Source: Chitinivibrionales bacterium
GTDB lineage: Bacteria > Fibrobacterota > Chitinivibrionia > Chitinivibrionales > FEN-1185
DNA length: 64,000 nt
Assembly: GCA_035516255.1 (NCBI GenBank)
Contig: DATJAL010000035.1
Coordinates: forward strand, 33,665-97,664
Reading direction: 5' to 3'
The notes beneath the pieces are model-generated. The model saw only the letters and a program-made list of their open reading frames with translations. It ran no database searches and had not been told where the DNA came from. Numbering within the stretch: the first letter of the stretch is position 1; each line of letters opens with the position of its first letter. Below, in pieces: positions 51,879 through 61,130 of the stretch. The position numbers were made by a program, and so were the translations under genes.

Positions 51879-52604
51879 TCAAAACGGTTGAGCGCCCGGA
51901 TGGGTGGCCACGTACTGCGCCCAGGTGGTCCAGTCGGGAGCATGGCAATCTTTGCAATCAGCCGAGCCAAAAGTGCCGCTGGGATTGATGTGACGGGACC
52001 AGTCAACGCTCCCGGTGCCCACATTATATTGAGAATCGGTAAGGGATGTCCCGTGGCAATTGAAACAGTATTGCACATTCGCGCCCCGCACCTGGTTCCC
52101 CAGACTGTCAAATTTCCCGTTGCGAGTATGCCCGTAATGCCCGGCGTATATCCCTGAGGAAGTCTGATCAAGGTTGTGGCAGGCCCTGCAATTGGCAGGG
52201 TCAACCGTGTCGGTGCCGTTCCAATGAATGGAGGCATTGGTTCCCTGGGGAATGCCGCCGTGACAGAAAACATTGTTGCATTGCTTTGCGGCCGCGGCAT
52301 AATTTGCTTTGCCGCTGTCGTCCCACGGGGCCGAGAAGACAACATCGACAACGCCGTTTTGATGGGTCGCGGGATTGACGGCGAACTGGTTTGTTGCCGA
52401 ATCCATGGCATATCCCTTATGACAAGCCCCGCATTTATAACCCATCCCTACATGGTAAGAATGCCCTGCGTCGGCGGGAGGAAGCGCGTGACAGTTTCCG
52501 CAGGTCGCTTTCGTGATCCCGGTTGGCGGCTGAGCGCCCTTTTCAGTGCAATTGACCCCTGCCAGAAAAATTCCCGCTACAAGGATTTTAATGAGGGTTT
52601 TCAT
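51879..52604 (-). CDS. hexaheme c-type cytochrome, exported, with a CX4CH motif
   Basis: A 241-residue protein with an AGGAGG site; two ATGs are possible (52610 and 52604; 52604 has the better spacing). The signal sequence KTLIKILVAGIFLAGVNC may be lipidated. Heme motifs in order: CGNCH, CGACH, CNNVFCH (CX4CH), CRACH, CFNCH and CKDCH. The mixture of CX4CH and CXXCH is characteristic of the Geobacter-type CxxxxCH family. Likely role: periplasmic or outer-membrane electron transfer. It is convergent with modC. Confidence 0.9.
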   Translation of the reverse strand: MKTLIKILVAGIFLAGVNCTEKGAQPPTGITKATCGNCHALPPADAGHSYHVGMGYKCGACHKGYAMDSATNQFAVNPATHQNGVVDVVFSAPWDDSGKANYAAAAKQCNNVFCHGGIPQGTNASIHWNGTDTVDPANCRACHNLDQTSSGIYAGHYGHTRNGKFDSLGNQVRGANVQYCFNCHGTSLTDSQYNVGTGSVDWSRHINPSGTFGSADCKDCHAPDWTTWAQYVATHPGAQPF

Positions 52605-52894
52605 TGTCATTTTCCTCCTGATTTTAAGCGAATAAATTTGTCTTTAATACTATGCCGCATACGCCGCTTAAATATAAAGAGCGTCCAGTAAAAATATAAA
52701 TATTTATAGATGCTGTCGTCAAGACAGGAACCGTTGAAAGACCCCGCTGCAAGCTGTGAGGAGAAGGAAAAAAACATGTCTTCCCGAGCCTTTTGCGATG
52801 TACCTCAAGCTCGGATAAAGGCCTTGACAACTAGTATCCTCGAATATATTACAAAGAACCGATTATCTGCCACGTATTTCGCTGGAAGAATAAC

Positions 52895-53242
52895 GTGACG
52901 AAGACGGAAATGGTTTTGCGCGAGAGCGAAGAACGGTTCCGCCCGGTGCTCGATAATTCCCGGGACGTTGTCTACAGGTTGAATTTGCGGACGGGCAAAT
53001 TCGAATATATGAGTCCGTCTGCGCAAGAAGCGACTGGATTTTCGAGCGATGAGCTGAGCCGGATTGACAAAGCGGCGGTCGGAAAGCTCGTTCATCCCGA
53101 TGATTACACCCGCGCGGAGCTACCGGCGATAAGCCCGCTGGACGTCCTCACCGAGGAAAGCGGGAAGATCTTTAAGGAACGGATCACAAAATATTTGTCC
53201 GGCGAAAAGTTGGCGGATTCCATCCTTTCGCGAAAGCGCTGA
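52895..53242 (+). pseudogene. PAS-domain sensor remnant
   Basis: 115 residues from a GTG start. The first 70 are a recognisable PAS N-terminal half (LRESEERFRPVLDNSRDVVYRLN, FEYMSPSAQEATGFSSDEL, LVHPDDYTRAEL). After that the PAS fold stops matching and no histidine kinase or GGDEF follows. It looks like a truncated leftover of a sensor protein, though a short stand-alone PAS protein cannot be excluded. Confidence 0.5.
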
Positions 53243-53344
53243 ATGTCAGTTTAAGGTATCCGTGTCGCCCGTTCAGTGCATGAATCACCGCGCATTGACC
53301 CCCGCCGGATTCTCCAGCCCAACCCTTTTTATTCGTAACGATAT

Positions 53345-54538
53345 TTACCACGTCGCGAATAGCTTTTTGCTCGCGGCCAAGCCCCCCTCTTTGTTGTAGA
53401 GTGCGATGAAATACACACCTCTCGAAAGTGAAAGCTTGTTTGAAATTGAACGGCTTGCCTCGTCCATGGAGGTGGCGATGCCGGAGCGTATTGTTCTTCC
53501 GTCGGGCGTGAAGAGAATATATCGTATAAATTTCTCGTCCTGCATGCGCATGACCGGCGAATACTTCTCCTCTTTCACTGCCGTCAGAGGATCCTCCTTG
53601 CACCCTCCCGGGCCTTCGCAAGGGCACCAGGTGATTTGGAGCTCGCCATAGCCGCAACTATTCGGGCACGCCTGAAACCCGCTCTGGTTCTGATGGTCGT
53701 CGTTGGCAAAAGCGTAAACCTGGGCCCCCAGGGTTTTGTGGACCCACTTGGCGAAAAGGTTGTAGGGATTTACCCAATTGCCGAGCGAATCTTGTTCCGG
53801 TTTTTTCCAGTAATGGGAAGAATCCGCGTCCTGGTAAAATGTTCCTCTTTGCCAAGCAGCAATCGAATCAAATAATTTGTCGCTCGAACCGGGATTAAGC
53901 GAACCGCCGTACACTTCAGTCCCGTGGTGGTGGTGGCCCAGCCACATCTTATTGCAATATATATTTCCGGTATCGTATCCGGGCTGGACGCAGTAATTGT
54001 AGGAACCAAGGCATATGCCTATTCCCAAAGTGCTATCGTAATAATTGAGCTGTGTGGGACACCCGTGTTTGAGTTGGCCTTGCATCTCCTTAAAGGTAAC
54101 GGGCACAATTGTCGGAATACAACTTGAGCAACCACCCACAACCTTCACCGGCAACGTGGCATAATCTACATAAGAAATGTTGTAATTCTGCACGCCCGTG
54201 GATCCGCCGCTTACGGTCATTTCCACAAACCCGTTTTCCGGCAAGATCGGAGCGGACGGGTTTGTTTTCGTGCCGGGATCGTGATAATAGGCCCAGCACC
54301 TCCCGGCGCCGAAATCAGGCCAGTTGTCGAAAACCAGCGTATCCATGGGAAGCATTTTGTGGGTTATCCCGCCGTCAGGAGCAGGGTTACCGGTAAAATG
54401 GATCCAGAGCGTGATGGGACAGTCGTTGGCGACCACCACCTTCTGATTCCCGGCCAAAGAATGTGCGGAGAGGACGAATATGGCGAGGACCATGATAGAA
54501 AAGGACAACGGACCGGGAAAGCGCCTTGAAAATCTCAT
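53345..54538 (-). CDS. secreted thaumatin-like protein with sorting domain
   Basis: A 397-residue exported protein; the ATG at 54538 follows GGAGG and precedes the signal peptide (SFSIMVLAIFVLSAHSLA). The mature start VVVANDCPITLWIHFTGNP, a Cys-rich middle (GGCSSCIPTIV, GICLGSYNYC, CPNSCGYGELQITWCPCEG) and the beta-rich fold suggest a thaumatin/GH64-like beta-sandwich. It ends with a sorting-domain-like tail (GVYFIALYNKEGGLAAS). It may bind or cleave beta-glucans. A catalytic assignment is not supported. Confidence 0.7.
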   Translation of the reverse strand: MRFSRRFPGPLSFSIMVLAIFVLSAHSLAGNQKVVVANDCPITLWIHFTGNPAPDGGITHKMLPMDTLVFDNWPDFGAGRCWAYYHDPGTKTNPSAPILPENGFVEMTVSGGSTGVQNYNISYVDYATLPVKVVGGCSSCIPTIVPVTFKEMQGQLKHGCPTQLNYYDSTLGIGICLGSYNYCVQPGYDTGNIYCNKMWLGHHHHGTEVYGGSLNPGSSDKLFDSIAAWQRGTFYQDADSSHYWKKPEQDSLGNWVNPYNLFAKWVHKTLGAQVYAFANDDHQNQSGFQACPNSCGYGELQITWCPCEGPGGCKEDPLTAVKEEKYSPVMRMQDEKFIRYILFTPDGRTIRSGIATSMDEASRSISNKLSLSRGVYFIALYNKEGGLAASKKLFATW

Positions 54539-54804
54539 ACATCCTCCATACTTTTGGTTAGAGACGGGAGAATCTCGATTCGATTGGGTGTGTCCAGTTT
54601 TTTTTCTCACGAAATACATTGATTTCACGCAAGAATGCCGGGTAAGAAGCGCTCAAGACGACTTCGCATTTGGAAAGCAGGTCGCGGCATTTCGTCATGT
54701 CTATGACCGGCTTGTCAACAATATAAGCATTTATAAACAGGACTCGCCGAGAATAGAGTCCGAAAAGCCATTTTCCGTTACAAAAACATGTAACGCTGAT
54801 TTCA

Positions 54805-55191
54805 TTATCTTGCCGCGAAAATAAAACGGTTGCGCTGCGACGACCGTGTTGCCACTGCAATAGCTGAATCACGATACGTCGTCGCGGTGTCCGGCAACGG
54901 TGTTTGGGTTATGAGGCTGAAATTCTGTCCCTTGATTGCCCGACACACATTGTATCCGGTAATCATTGACGTATCCGCGCCACTCCATGCCAAGATCACC
55001 GTCTGCCCCAGCGCGTCATATGAAACTGTCAACCTCGTTGGCCCCGGAACCCCGCTTCTCCGGCTATGGCAATGCATGCAATGATCGCCTGGGTGCAAAG
55101 TTTCTTGAAGTTCATGTAACCCCCATATATTTGTCGGTGTGATAAAAATGCCCTGTGTCAATAAATCGACCAGGGCGTGAGAAACGACCAT
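54805..55191 (-). pseudogene. fragment with a CxxCH motif and FN3-like domain
   Basis: 128 residues lacking a clear ribosome site and signal peptide. It contains HPGDHCMHCHSRRSG (heme motif) followed by an FN3-like stretch (PTRLTVSYDALGQTVILAWS, SMITGYNVCRAI) that breaks off before a full domain. It is most likely the decayed end of a secreted heme or adhesion protein; nothing contiguous continues it. Confidence 0.45.
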
Positions 55192-55295
55192 ATGATCAGG
55201 ATCGTTATTCCAAATTTTTTAAAATAATAACATCTGAATGGAAGAATTTACTCGCGGGATTTCCCAGTTGAATTGGCGCGGATTTTGCGGCCTTT

Positions 55296-55323
55296 TGGGG
55301 CGGACGGTTATGATTTAGCGCGT
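55296..55323. repeat. remnant of an integron attC arm
   Basis: The stretch GCGGACGGTTATGATTTAGC, followed by GCG and T-rich sequence, is identical to the right arm of the attC site at 61131-61270. No left arm is found nearby, so this is a decayed or truncated site about 5 kb from the intact array. Confidence 0.6.
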
Positions 55324-55408
55324 TTTTATTTGCCGTTTTTTCCTTATTAACTTCTCGACTCCTCAACTTCCTTCCAGCCAAAGCTTACCGTGTCTTAATA
55401 ACGCCATG

Positions 55409-55445
55409 AAAAAAAAGCGCCCCGTCATTTACAAGACGGGGCGCT
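55409..55445 (-). terminator. intrinsic terminator of the gene at 55474-56661
   Basis: AGCGCCCCGTC, an 8-base loop and GACGGGGCGCT form a perfect 11-bp stem, followed on the minus strand by eight Ts. It lies 29 bases after the stop codon. Confidence 0.92.
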
Positions 55446-55473
55446 CAAACTTCACAAACAACAATCAGCCGCC

Positions 55474-56661
55474 TTACGGGGCCGGACGGTACGTGATGTC
55501 GTCAAGCGCGTACCACGAGCCTGCAGTATACCCGGCTCCCTGGGTGACCGGCGCAACGAACATAAGGTAGTCGGTAATCGCCGAAAGATCGACCGTCGGG
55601 AAGCTGGAAAGCGGAAGCGTGATCTCATGCCATGTGCTGTCAGCCGCATAACCCAGCGTAGAGAGGTCGACCGCGGTTCCGGCGCCGCCGGTGGAGGCGA
55701 TGAACGCTCCCACGCTCGGCGAACTCCCACGGATGTAGAAATGAATGTTGCCGCCGTAAAACCCGGACATGTCGACCGACCCGACCGCGGCGCTCACCAC
55801 AAAGCCCCACGTGGACCAGCCGACCGTTCCGCAGGTGACGAGCCAGCACTTGGTGTTGCCGGGGTAGGGATCGACGGTGTTTGCGCCGTCAAGCGCCGTG
55901 GAGGTAAGGTGAAGCGACGTATCCGTATGCGCCGCCGTGTAATCCCACACCTGCACGGTGGTATTGGCCCAGTCTATGCTCTTGGTCACCCGCTGCGAAT
56001 AAATGGCGGTCTCGGGAGACTTGGTGATCGCGGTGAGCACGCAGATCTGGCTGGCAAGCGTATACGATGAAATGAACTTCTTGAACGTCTTGTATCCGCC
56101 CTTGGACGCCACAAGCGTGTCTGCGACATCGGCCTTCTTGGAAAGCGGCTGCGCCGAACCGGAAAGCTGCCTGAGCGCAGGTCCCGCGGTCTGCCCGCCG
56201 GCGAGCGTCATTTTGCACACCGTGGACCAGGCGCCGATGCTTACCTTTATAAAATAGATACCGGGCGTGATGTTCTCCCGGCCGGGCGCGAAGGCATACA
56301 CGCCCCTGCACAGCATCCTGCTGAGCGAGGAAGAAACCATGCGCCCGTTCATGGCATAGACATCGATACGAACAGGCGACTGCGCGGCGACGCTGAAACA
56401 CACCGTGTTGCCCGAAACGGCCGCAGAAACCGGAGCGGAGGACTCAAGCATGGACCTGACCGCCGTGGTCTGAACGAGCGAGAACGAGCCGTCGCTTGCC
56501 GAGGTGGTTGAAAGCCCCGCATACATCAGGCTCACCGTGGCGCCCGAAACGCCGTTGCCCGATCCGTCTATCACGGTCCCGGTGATGTTGATGTCCTGCG
56601 CTCCCGCCCGAAGTGCGAGCGCGGCCACGAACGCGCACAGAGCGATTCTTCTTCCGACCAT
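55474..56661 (-). CDS. secreted carbohydrate-binding-type protein
   Basis: A 395-residue exported protein (signal RRIALCAFVAALALRAGAQ). After it comes a carboxypeptidase-regulatory-like domain (INITGTVIDGSGNGVSGATVSL ... SDGSFSLVQTT). An internal sorting-domain-like segment follows (VRIDVYAMNGRMVSSSLSRM ... GIYFIKVSIG), and then a C-terminal jelly roll (WSTWGFVVSAAVGSVDMSGFYGG, DSTWHEITLPLSSFP, WYALDDITY) resembling CBM11-type modules. A sorting-like block in the middle rather than at the end is odd and suggests domain shuffling. Confidence 0.75.
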   Translation of the reverse strand: MVGRRIALCAFVAALALRAGAQDINITGTVIDGSGNGVSGATVSLMYAGLSTTSASDGSFSLVQTTAVRSMLESSAPVSAAVSGNTVCFSVAAQSPVRIDVYAMNGRMVSSSLSRMLCRGVYAFAPGRENITPGIYFIKVSIGAWSTVCKMTLAGGQTAGPALRQLSGSAQPLSKKADVADTLVASKGGYKTFKKFISSYTLASQICVLTAITKSPETAIYSQRVTKSIDWANTTVQVWDYTAAHTDTSLHLTSTALDGANTVDPYPGNTKCWLVTCGTVGWSTWGFVVSAAVGSVDMSGFYGGNIHFYIRGSSPSVGAFIASTGGAGTAVDLSTLGYAADSTWHEITLPLSSFPTVDLSAITDYLMFVAPVTQGAGYTAGSWYALDDITYRPAP

Positions 56662-57016
56662 ACAGACCTCCTGATTTGAAAAGGTTTAGGGAATAGCTGC
56701 CGATTTTGAAGGGACAAATATAATAGAAAAAGCAGTTTTTCACAAGACAAAATTTACAATATGGAAACTACGCGGGAGCTCACGTGACCTGAAGCGCTTT
56801 AATCATGGAGTTACCATGCACCACCGCGCCAGGATCGTTTTTTTTCCGCCCCCGGCGCCGCTTCTGAGGCAGAAGGATTCTGCCGCGCAGACAAGATGCG
56901 GGGATTGTTCCATTTTGTCATGAGGGGTGCAAAATGATGGTCAGAAACCGTTCGGATCCGCGCACTGGTTGTCGATCGGCAGCCATCGTCTTTTTATGGC
57001 AAAGCCAATCCAATAA
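56662..57016. other. intergenic region, no gene seen
   Basis: About 350 bases upstream of the gene at 55474. It should hold that gene's promoter and the decayed end of an older region. No protein, RNA or palindrome stands out. Confidence 0.35.
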
Positions 57017-57040
57017 AAAAGGGAGCATCAGCTCCCTTTT
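57017..57040 (-). terminator. terminator hairpin after a pseudogene end
   Basis: AAAAGGGAGC, loop ATCA, GCTCCCTTTT: a 10-bp perfect stem with poly-A and poly-T sides, usable in either direction. It lies 23 bases downstream of the decayed sorting-domain end at 57064. Confidence 0.8.
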
Positions 57041-57063
57041 CCAATTGCCGCATAAACAAGCCT

Positions 57064-57180
57064 TTACTTTACAATAGTGATTGCCTTGGTCTGATGCATC
57101 GTGCATTGCATGCCCTCAGCAGGTACGTGCCGTTGGGAATGCCGCCGCGAAAATTGATCTGAAGCGGGCCCGCGGTCATG
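57064..57180 (-). pseudogene. frameshifted remnant of a sorting-domain C terminus
   Basis: On the minus strand one frame reads GPLQINFRGGIPNGTYLLR and a second ends TKAITIVK before the stop. Joined, they give the standard C-terminal domain pattern (beta strand, GIPNGTYLL turn, TKAITIVK end). A frameshift separates them and the upstream part of the gene is missing. The intact terminator downstream supports a once functional gene. Confidence 0.6.
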
Positions 57181-57450
57181 GACCTGAGCATCGGGGTATA
57201 GTCGGCCGCACACCTTGGTCCAGATTCTACCGCTCGTTTCTTTAAAATGCCGCATGTCCCTGCCGTGTCTGCCGTTACCTGTTACCAAATTATATAACAG
57301 ATAAACCTCTAGCGTGTATGGAATCATCCCAAAAACCAGCCATTGCGCTTATATTTATGGGCAGGAGAGACTTTTCGCACCGGACGGGACGTCTCCCTGT
57401 AAACCGGAACTTCCGAGAAGAATACCCCCTTTTAACAGACAGGAGAGCGT

Positions 57451-58863
57451 ATGAAAAAGCACCTCAGCCTTTTGCTCGTTGCGCTGTTCAGTGCCGCAGT
57501 GTTCGGCCAGGCCGGGACTTTCCCGGTCATATTCCATAACAATACCAAGGTGTATGCCGACAGCCAGATTTATGTATTATTCTGGGTGCAAAATAAATAT
57601 TGGGTTGACAAAAACGGCGCGCTGCAGCCCTTTCAAGCGGCAGACGTCAATGCGCCAGGGCATTATACCAAGGACGGCAAGAATTATGCCGCCGTTTCCG
57701 TCCGTCTTTCCGATATGGTCAATTTCAGGTGTCCGACTTCGGTCGGCGGCGGACGACTCTACATGTCGGTCGGCAGTCCGTTCCTGGTAAACGTCTCGGA
57801 CGGCGGGTTCGCGTTGCCCGATCCCCAGAACCCGGGTGATCCCATGGCAGATGCCTACTGGGACTGGTACGAAATGGCCTACGCATATAACGCACTTCAG
57901 TTCGGCGGCAATACGACCCAGGTCGATATTTTCGGTTTCCCCTATTCCGTAAAAGTCTGTCAGTCTTCAACGCATTTCATGGACAGTTGCGGTATAAGCA
58001 CCAGCAGCGGCTGGTCTATGCCACGGATCATGCAACTCTTCAAGGACAGTCTGTCGGCCCCTTTCCAGGCATCCATCAAACCTACCCGTGTTTTGGCACC
58101 GCAAAACTCGAGCCAGTTCTATGTTGGAGGCGCCTACGCCGACTATTTCAAACCCCTTCTTGATTCTCTCTGGACGGACTGGTCGGCTAAACCGTTCACG
58201 TTCAAATACGGCGGCAGCACCTGGACGATAACCGGAAATGGTACCGATACGGTGACCGTCAGCGGTAGCAATTCAGGAAAAATGAGCAAGCCCACCGCGA
58301 GGTCGATCTGGGCCAACAACAGCTTTGACCAGATGAGTCTTAACTTTGTGGCTCCACTTTCATCGGCACTGTGTCGCGGAGTGGCGCGGGACTCCAGTTG
58401 GTATAACAACCCTTCCACCTATTATCACAAAAGCAAGACCAGAAGCGAATTCGCCGATCTCCTGCACAGGATCAGCATTCATAATAAGGCCTACGGTTTT
58501 GGCTTTGACGACAACAACAATCAGAGTTCGGTCCTGATTGTGGGCAGCTCGCAACCGCTCGACTCCCTTGTCTTTGATTTGGGATCGTTCGATCCCGCCA
58601 CCGTCGGCTCGGTTGTTCCGGAGCAGAAGTCGCGGGCGAACTCGCATGCGATCCGGATGGGGGCGCATGATATTGTCACCATTCAAAGTGCAAACCCCAT
58701 TGAAAAAGTCACGCTGGTTTCGCTGAACGGAAAATCGCTTCACAAGAGCGTGCTGGTGAACAATAATGCCTTCAGCATTGCGGGTCTTTCGGCCGGCACC
58801 TATTGTGTGCGGATAACGGACAAGCAGGGTCTCACGACAACGCAAAAAATTTGGAAAGAGTAA
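57451..58863 (+). CDS. GH64-type beta-1,3-glucanase, secreted
   Basis: A 470-residue exported protein with an AGGAG site and signal peptide (SLLLVALFSAAVFGQ). It matches the thaumatin-like GH64 family: FPVIFHNNTKVYADSQIYVLF, GGGRLYMSVGSPFLV, DAYWDWYEMAYAYNALQFGGNTTQVDIFGFPY and the later ICNKAYGFGFDDNN-like loop (NKAYGFGFDDNNNQSS). GH64 enzymes cleave beta-1,3-glucan, releasing pentasaccharides from laminarin or fungal walls. A sorting domain closes it (VTLVSLNGKSLHKSV ... GTYCVRITDKQG). The next gene follows after 30 bases. Confidence 0.82.
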   Translation: MKKHLSLLLVALFSAAVFGQAGTFPVIFHNNTKVYADSQIYVLFWVQNKYWVDKNGALQPFQAADVNAPGHYTKDGKNYAAVSVRLSDMVNFRCPTSVGGGRLYMSVGSPFLVNVSDGGFALPDPQNPGDPMADAYWDWYEMAYAYNALQFGGNTTQVDIFGFPYSVKVCQSSTHFMDSCGISTSSGWSMPRIMQLFKDSLSAPFQASIKPTRVLAPQNSSQFYVGGAYADYFKPLLDSLWTDWSAKPFTFKYGGSTWTITGNGTDTVTVSGSNSGKMSKPTARSIWANNSFDQMSLNFVAPLSSALCRGVARDSSWYNNPSTYYHKSKTRSEFADLLHRISIHNKAYGFGFDDNNNQSSVLIVGSSQPLDSLVFDLGSFDPATVGSVVPEQKSRANSHAIRMGAHDIVTIQSANPIEKVTLVSLNGKSLHKSVLVNNNAFSIAGLSAGTYCVRITDKQGLTTTQKIWKE

Positions 58864-58893
58864 TCACTATCTAAAGAGAAAAGGGTTGAAAGC

Positions 58894-60303
58894 ATGAAAC
58901 GGATCGATCTCATGACATTCGCCGCGGCGTTGCTGGCGAGCACCGGCGCGGTTTGGGCGGCGACGCCGCCGTTTGTCCACAAAATCAATATAACGCAGTA
59001 CCTTGATTCCGGGGCCACGCTCCCGGTCAAGGGTACGGTCGTGGCCGGAGGAAGAAATGGCGGCCTCTATAGTTCTTCCCTGGGAAATGACGCTCCCGCA
59101 TTGATACCGAACACGGCCGGTGAATATACCACGAGCACGCAGATAACGGAAGACGGCCAGTGGGTCCTTTACAATGGAGGCGGGGTCAAGCTCATCCGCG
59201 TTGACGGCATGTTCAAGACCACCGTCCCCGCCACCAATCCATCCACCAGCGACGGCAGCTGCACGTTCTGGTGGAACGCTCCCAGCGGGAAACTGGAAGT
59301 TGTCTATAGAGAAAACGGCGATAAAACAGTCCACGCGGTGCCTGTCACCTTTTCGACAAATGCCGCACCGACCTTCGGCACAGACCGTGTTATCGCCCAA
59401 TTCACCAAAGCGTTGGAGTTTTCTATGGGCTGCGCGCGCGATCATTTTTTTGCCAGAATAGACTATGACCCGAATTCCGGAGTGTGCAATTATGGGCCGG
59501 CAATGGTTACCCTTCCCGGCAGCGGCGCCGCGGCCACCGATTCCAATGTGTGGCACCCGGCCACCGGCAATGGCGGTATTCCCCAAATGGGATGCATGTG
59601 TACCCTGTCCCATAACGGGGCAATCGGCTGCTTCAATCCAGGGTACGACCAATGGTGCTGCTGTATGGCCGATGAATTCTGCCTCCTCAGGCACAAATCA
59701 TTTATCCTGGTTCCTTTTCAGGAGAAGACCGCGCCCCCAGTGGCCTGGCAAACCGCCCTTGAAATGTCCATGGCCTTCAGCGTAAACTGGGCGCCTAAAA
59801 AATATTTGTTCCTGAGTCCTACGGACTCCACACAAGGTCTGAATGCCGTAAGCAGCAACTTCTGGTCTGATTTCAAAGATTGGAATTACACCAACGACAC
59901 CAGCTATATCGTGGGGGACGGGGATTGCATTGCATATGGGAATTGTTCGCTTCACCCGGATTCTTGCGCCGGCAGCCGTATGCCGGACTCGGGGACCATT
60001 TGGCTTGTGAATTACAATACCAACACCTGGACAATGATACTGCATTTACCCGCGGGCGTAAGGCTTAGCCACCCGGCGGTATGGATATGTCAAGATGCAT
60101 CGTGCCAAACAGGAACCATTGCACCCGTGCCTGGCAATCACCTGGCGTATCGCGGCATTCCGCTACAAGGCAACAAATACATAGTAGATATTAGAGGCCG
60201 CTTCGTGCCGGATGCCCAATCAACATCCAAACTCATGCAAGGCGTCTATTATTCTGTTGCCCCGGACGGACGCTGCAAGCGCATTTTGGTGAGCCATCGA
60301 TAA
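58894..60303 (+). CDS. secreted beta-propeller-like protein
   Basis: A 469-residue exported protein with signal peptide (MTFAAALLASTGAVWAA). Strand-rich repeats (GGLYSSSLGNDAPALIP, QITEDGQWVLYNGGGVKLIR, IPQMGCMCTLSHNGAIGCF, IWLVNYNTNTWTMILHLPAG) recall TolB/WD40-type propellers. A Cys-rich loop (CMADEFCLLRH region) is unusual. It lacks a typical sorting domain but ends with PDGRCKRILVSHR. It is probably cotranscribed with the GH64 gene. Function unknown. Confidence 0.65.
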   Translation: MKRIDLMTFAAALLASTGAVWAATPPFVHKINITQYLDSGATLPVKGTVVAGGRNGGLYSSSLGNDAPALIPNTAGEYTTSTQITEDGQWVLYNGGGVKLIRVDGMFKTTVPATNPSTSDGSCTFWWNAPSGKLEVVYRENGDKTVHAVPVTFSTNAAPTFGTDRVIAQFTKALEFSMGCARDHFFARIDYDPNSGVCNYGPAMVTLPGSGAAATDSNVWHPATGNGGIPQMGCMCTLSHNGAIGCFNPGYDQWCCCMADEFCLLRHKSFILVPFQEKTAPPVAWQTALEMSMAFSVNWAPKKYLFLSPTDSTQGLNAVSSNFWSDFKDWNYTNDTSYIVGDGDCIAYGNCSLHPDSCAGSRMPDSGTIWLVNYNTNTWTMILHLPAGVRLSHPAVWICQDASCQTGTIAPVPGNHLAYRGIPLQGNKYIVDIRGRFVPDAQSTSKLMQGVYYSVAPDGRCKRILVSHR

Positions 60304-60314
60304 AGGAAGTAACC

Positions 60315-60350
60315 TTCACGGCGAGTGTTCTTTTCGACGCTCGCCGTGAA
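60315..60350 (+). terminator. hairpin after the propeller gene
   Basis: TTCACGGCGAGTG and CGCTCGCCGTGAA pair over 13 bp (one G-U) 12 bases after the stop codon. No U-run follows, so efficiency is uncertain. Confidence 0.55.
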
Positions 60351-60548
60351 CCCGCCGACGGTGGCCGCCCGGGGTCGAGGAATCTGTCCTCGATTACGGG
60401 TTCTTTGAAAAAACCTGCGCCTGAAAAACCCGCCGTTCTTACGCTTCGAGCCGAAGCCACGAGACTGATATTTTTAGATTTGAATTTCCCCGAAAATATC
60501 CCCGAATATTTTCTTGTATTTTCCGATTTATTGCATTTCAATTTTTGG

Positions 60549-60616
60549 CCATAACGAATTGAGATTAACTTACGCAGGCGCGGAGCGCACGCGTCAAGTT
60601 GAATCGCTTGTTAGCC
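60549..60616 (-). repeat. integron attC site 1 (short)
   Basis: A 68-bp imperfect palindrome from CCATAAC to GTTAGCC, with arms such as GATTAACTT/AAGTTGAATC. The TAA stop of the SRPBCC gene lies in the GGCTAAC core on the minus strand, as in classical cassettes. It is shorter than the other three sites. Confidence 0.75.
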
Positions 60617-61105
60617 GGCAGGCATCGGGCCACCGTCGCGACGTGCCTCCACCAGCGATTCGAGCGGATCGACGAACGACCGCTTCCAGAACGGAAGGCC
60701 GAACGTCGCGACCATCCATTCAAACAGCGGCTTGAACCAACGGCGTCGCACAGTAACGAAGTACGTGTATTTGATGCGTGTACCTTCCGGGTCATCGACG
60801 AGTAGCAGCTCCTCATCCCCGGTCGTGTTGAAGGTGAGGTTGCGGGTGGTACAGCGGTAGCCTTGACCCGGTAGCAGCATCACCGTGAGCTCGATCTTGG
60901 CAGATGGGAGCCATGCGGCAAACGAACCGGCCTCCGCTTCGAGTGTAAGCACATCGCCATCACGCTTCAGGAGTCTGATCGAGCGAGCGATCTTGGGAAA
61001 GTGCTCAGGCATTCGCTCGAAGTCCGAGACAATCGCGTAGACCGACGCGCGGTCCGCGTGCACCAGCCAGTCGCCATGAACGGTCACCATATTGGAGTCG
61101 GTCAT
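60611..61105 (-). CDS. SRPBCC (START-like) superfamily protein in an integron cassette
   Basis: A 164-residue soluble protein. VHGDWLVHADRASVYAIVSDFERMP is the usual opening of polyketide-cyclase/START-like ligand-binding folds. It is followed by RSIRLLKRDGDVLTLEAEAG and a C-terminal helix (FVDPLESLVEARRDG). Such proteins bind hydrophobic ligands; the ligand is unknown. The stop codon sits inside the attC core at 60610-60616, and the gene fills the cassette between attC1 and attC2. Confidence 0.78.
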   Translation of the reverse strand: MTDSNMVTVHGDWLVHADRASVYAIVSDFERMPEHFPKIARSIRLLKRDGDVLTLEAEAGSFAAWLPSAKIELTVMLLPGQGYRCTTRNLTFNTTGDEELLLVDDPEGTRIKYTYFVTVRRRWFKPLFEWMVATFGLPFWKRSFVDPLESLVEARRDGGPMPAG

Positions 61106-61130
61106 CGCGTAACGCCCTCTTTTATTGTCC

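Noticed and set aside
55200..55240. Possible ModE site (GTTATT ... AATAAC)
   Set aside because: The half-sites are 6 bp and 18-19 bases apart, unlike the 6-base centre of the two accepted sites.
57064..57327. 87-residue minus-strand protein
   Set aside because: Only its last residues fit a sorting domain and the rest of that domain is in another frame, so it is listed as a frameshifted remnant.
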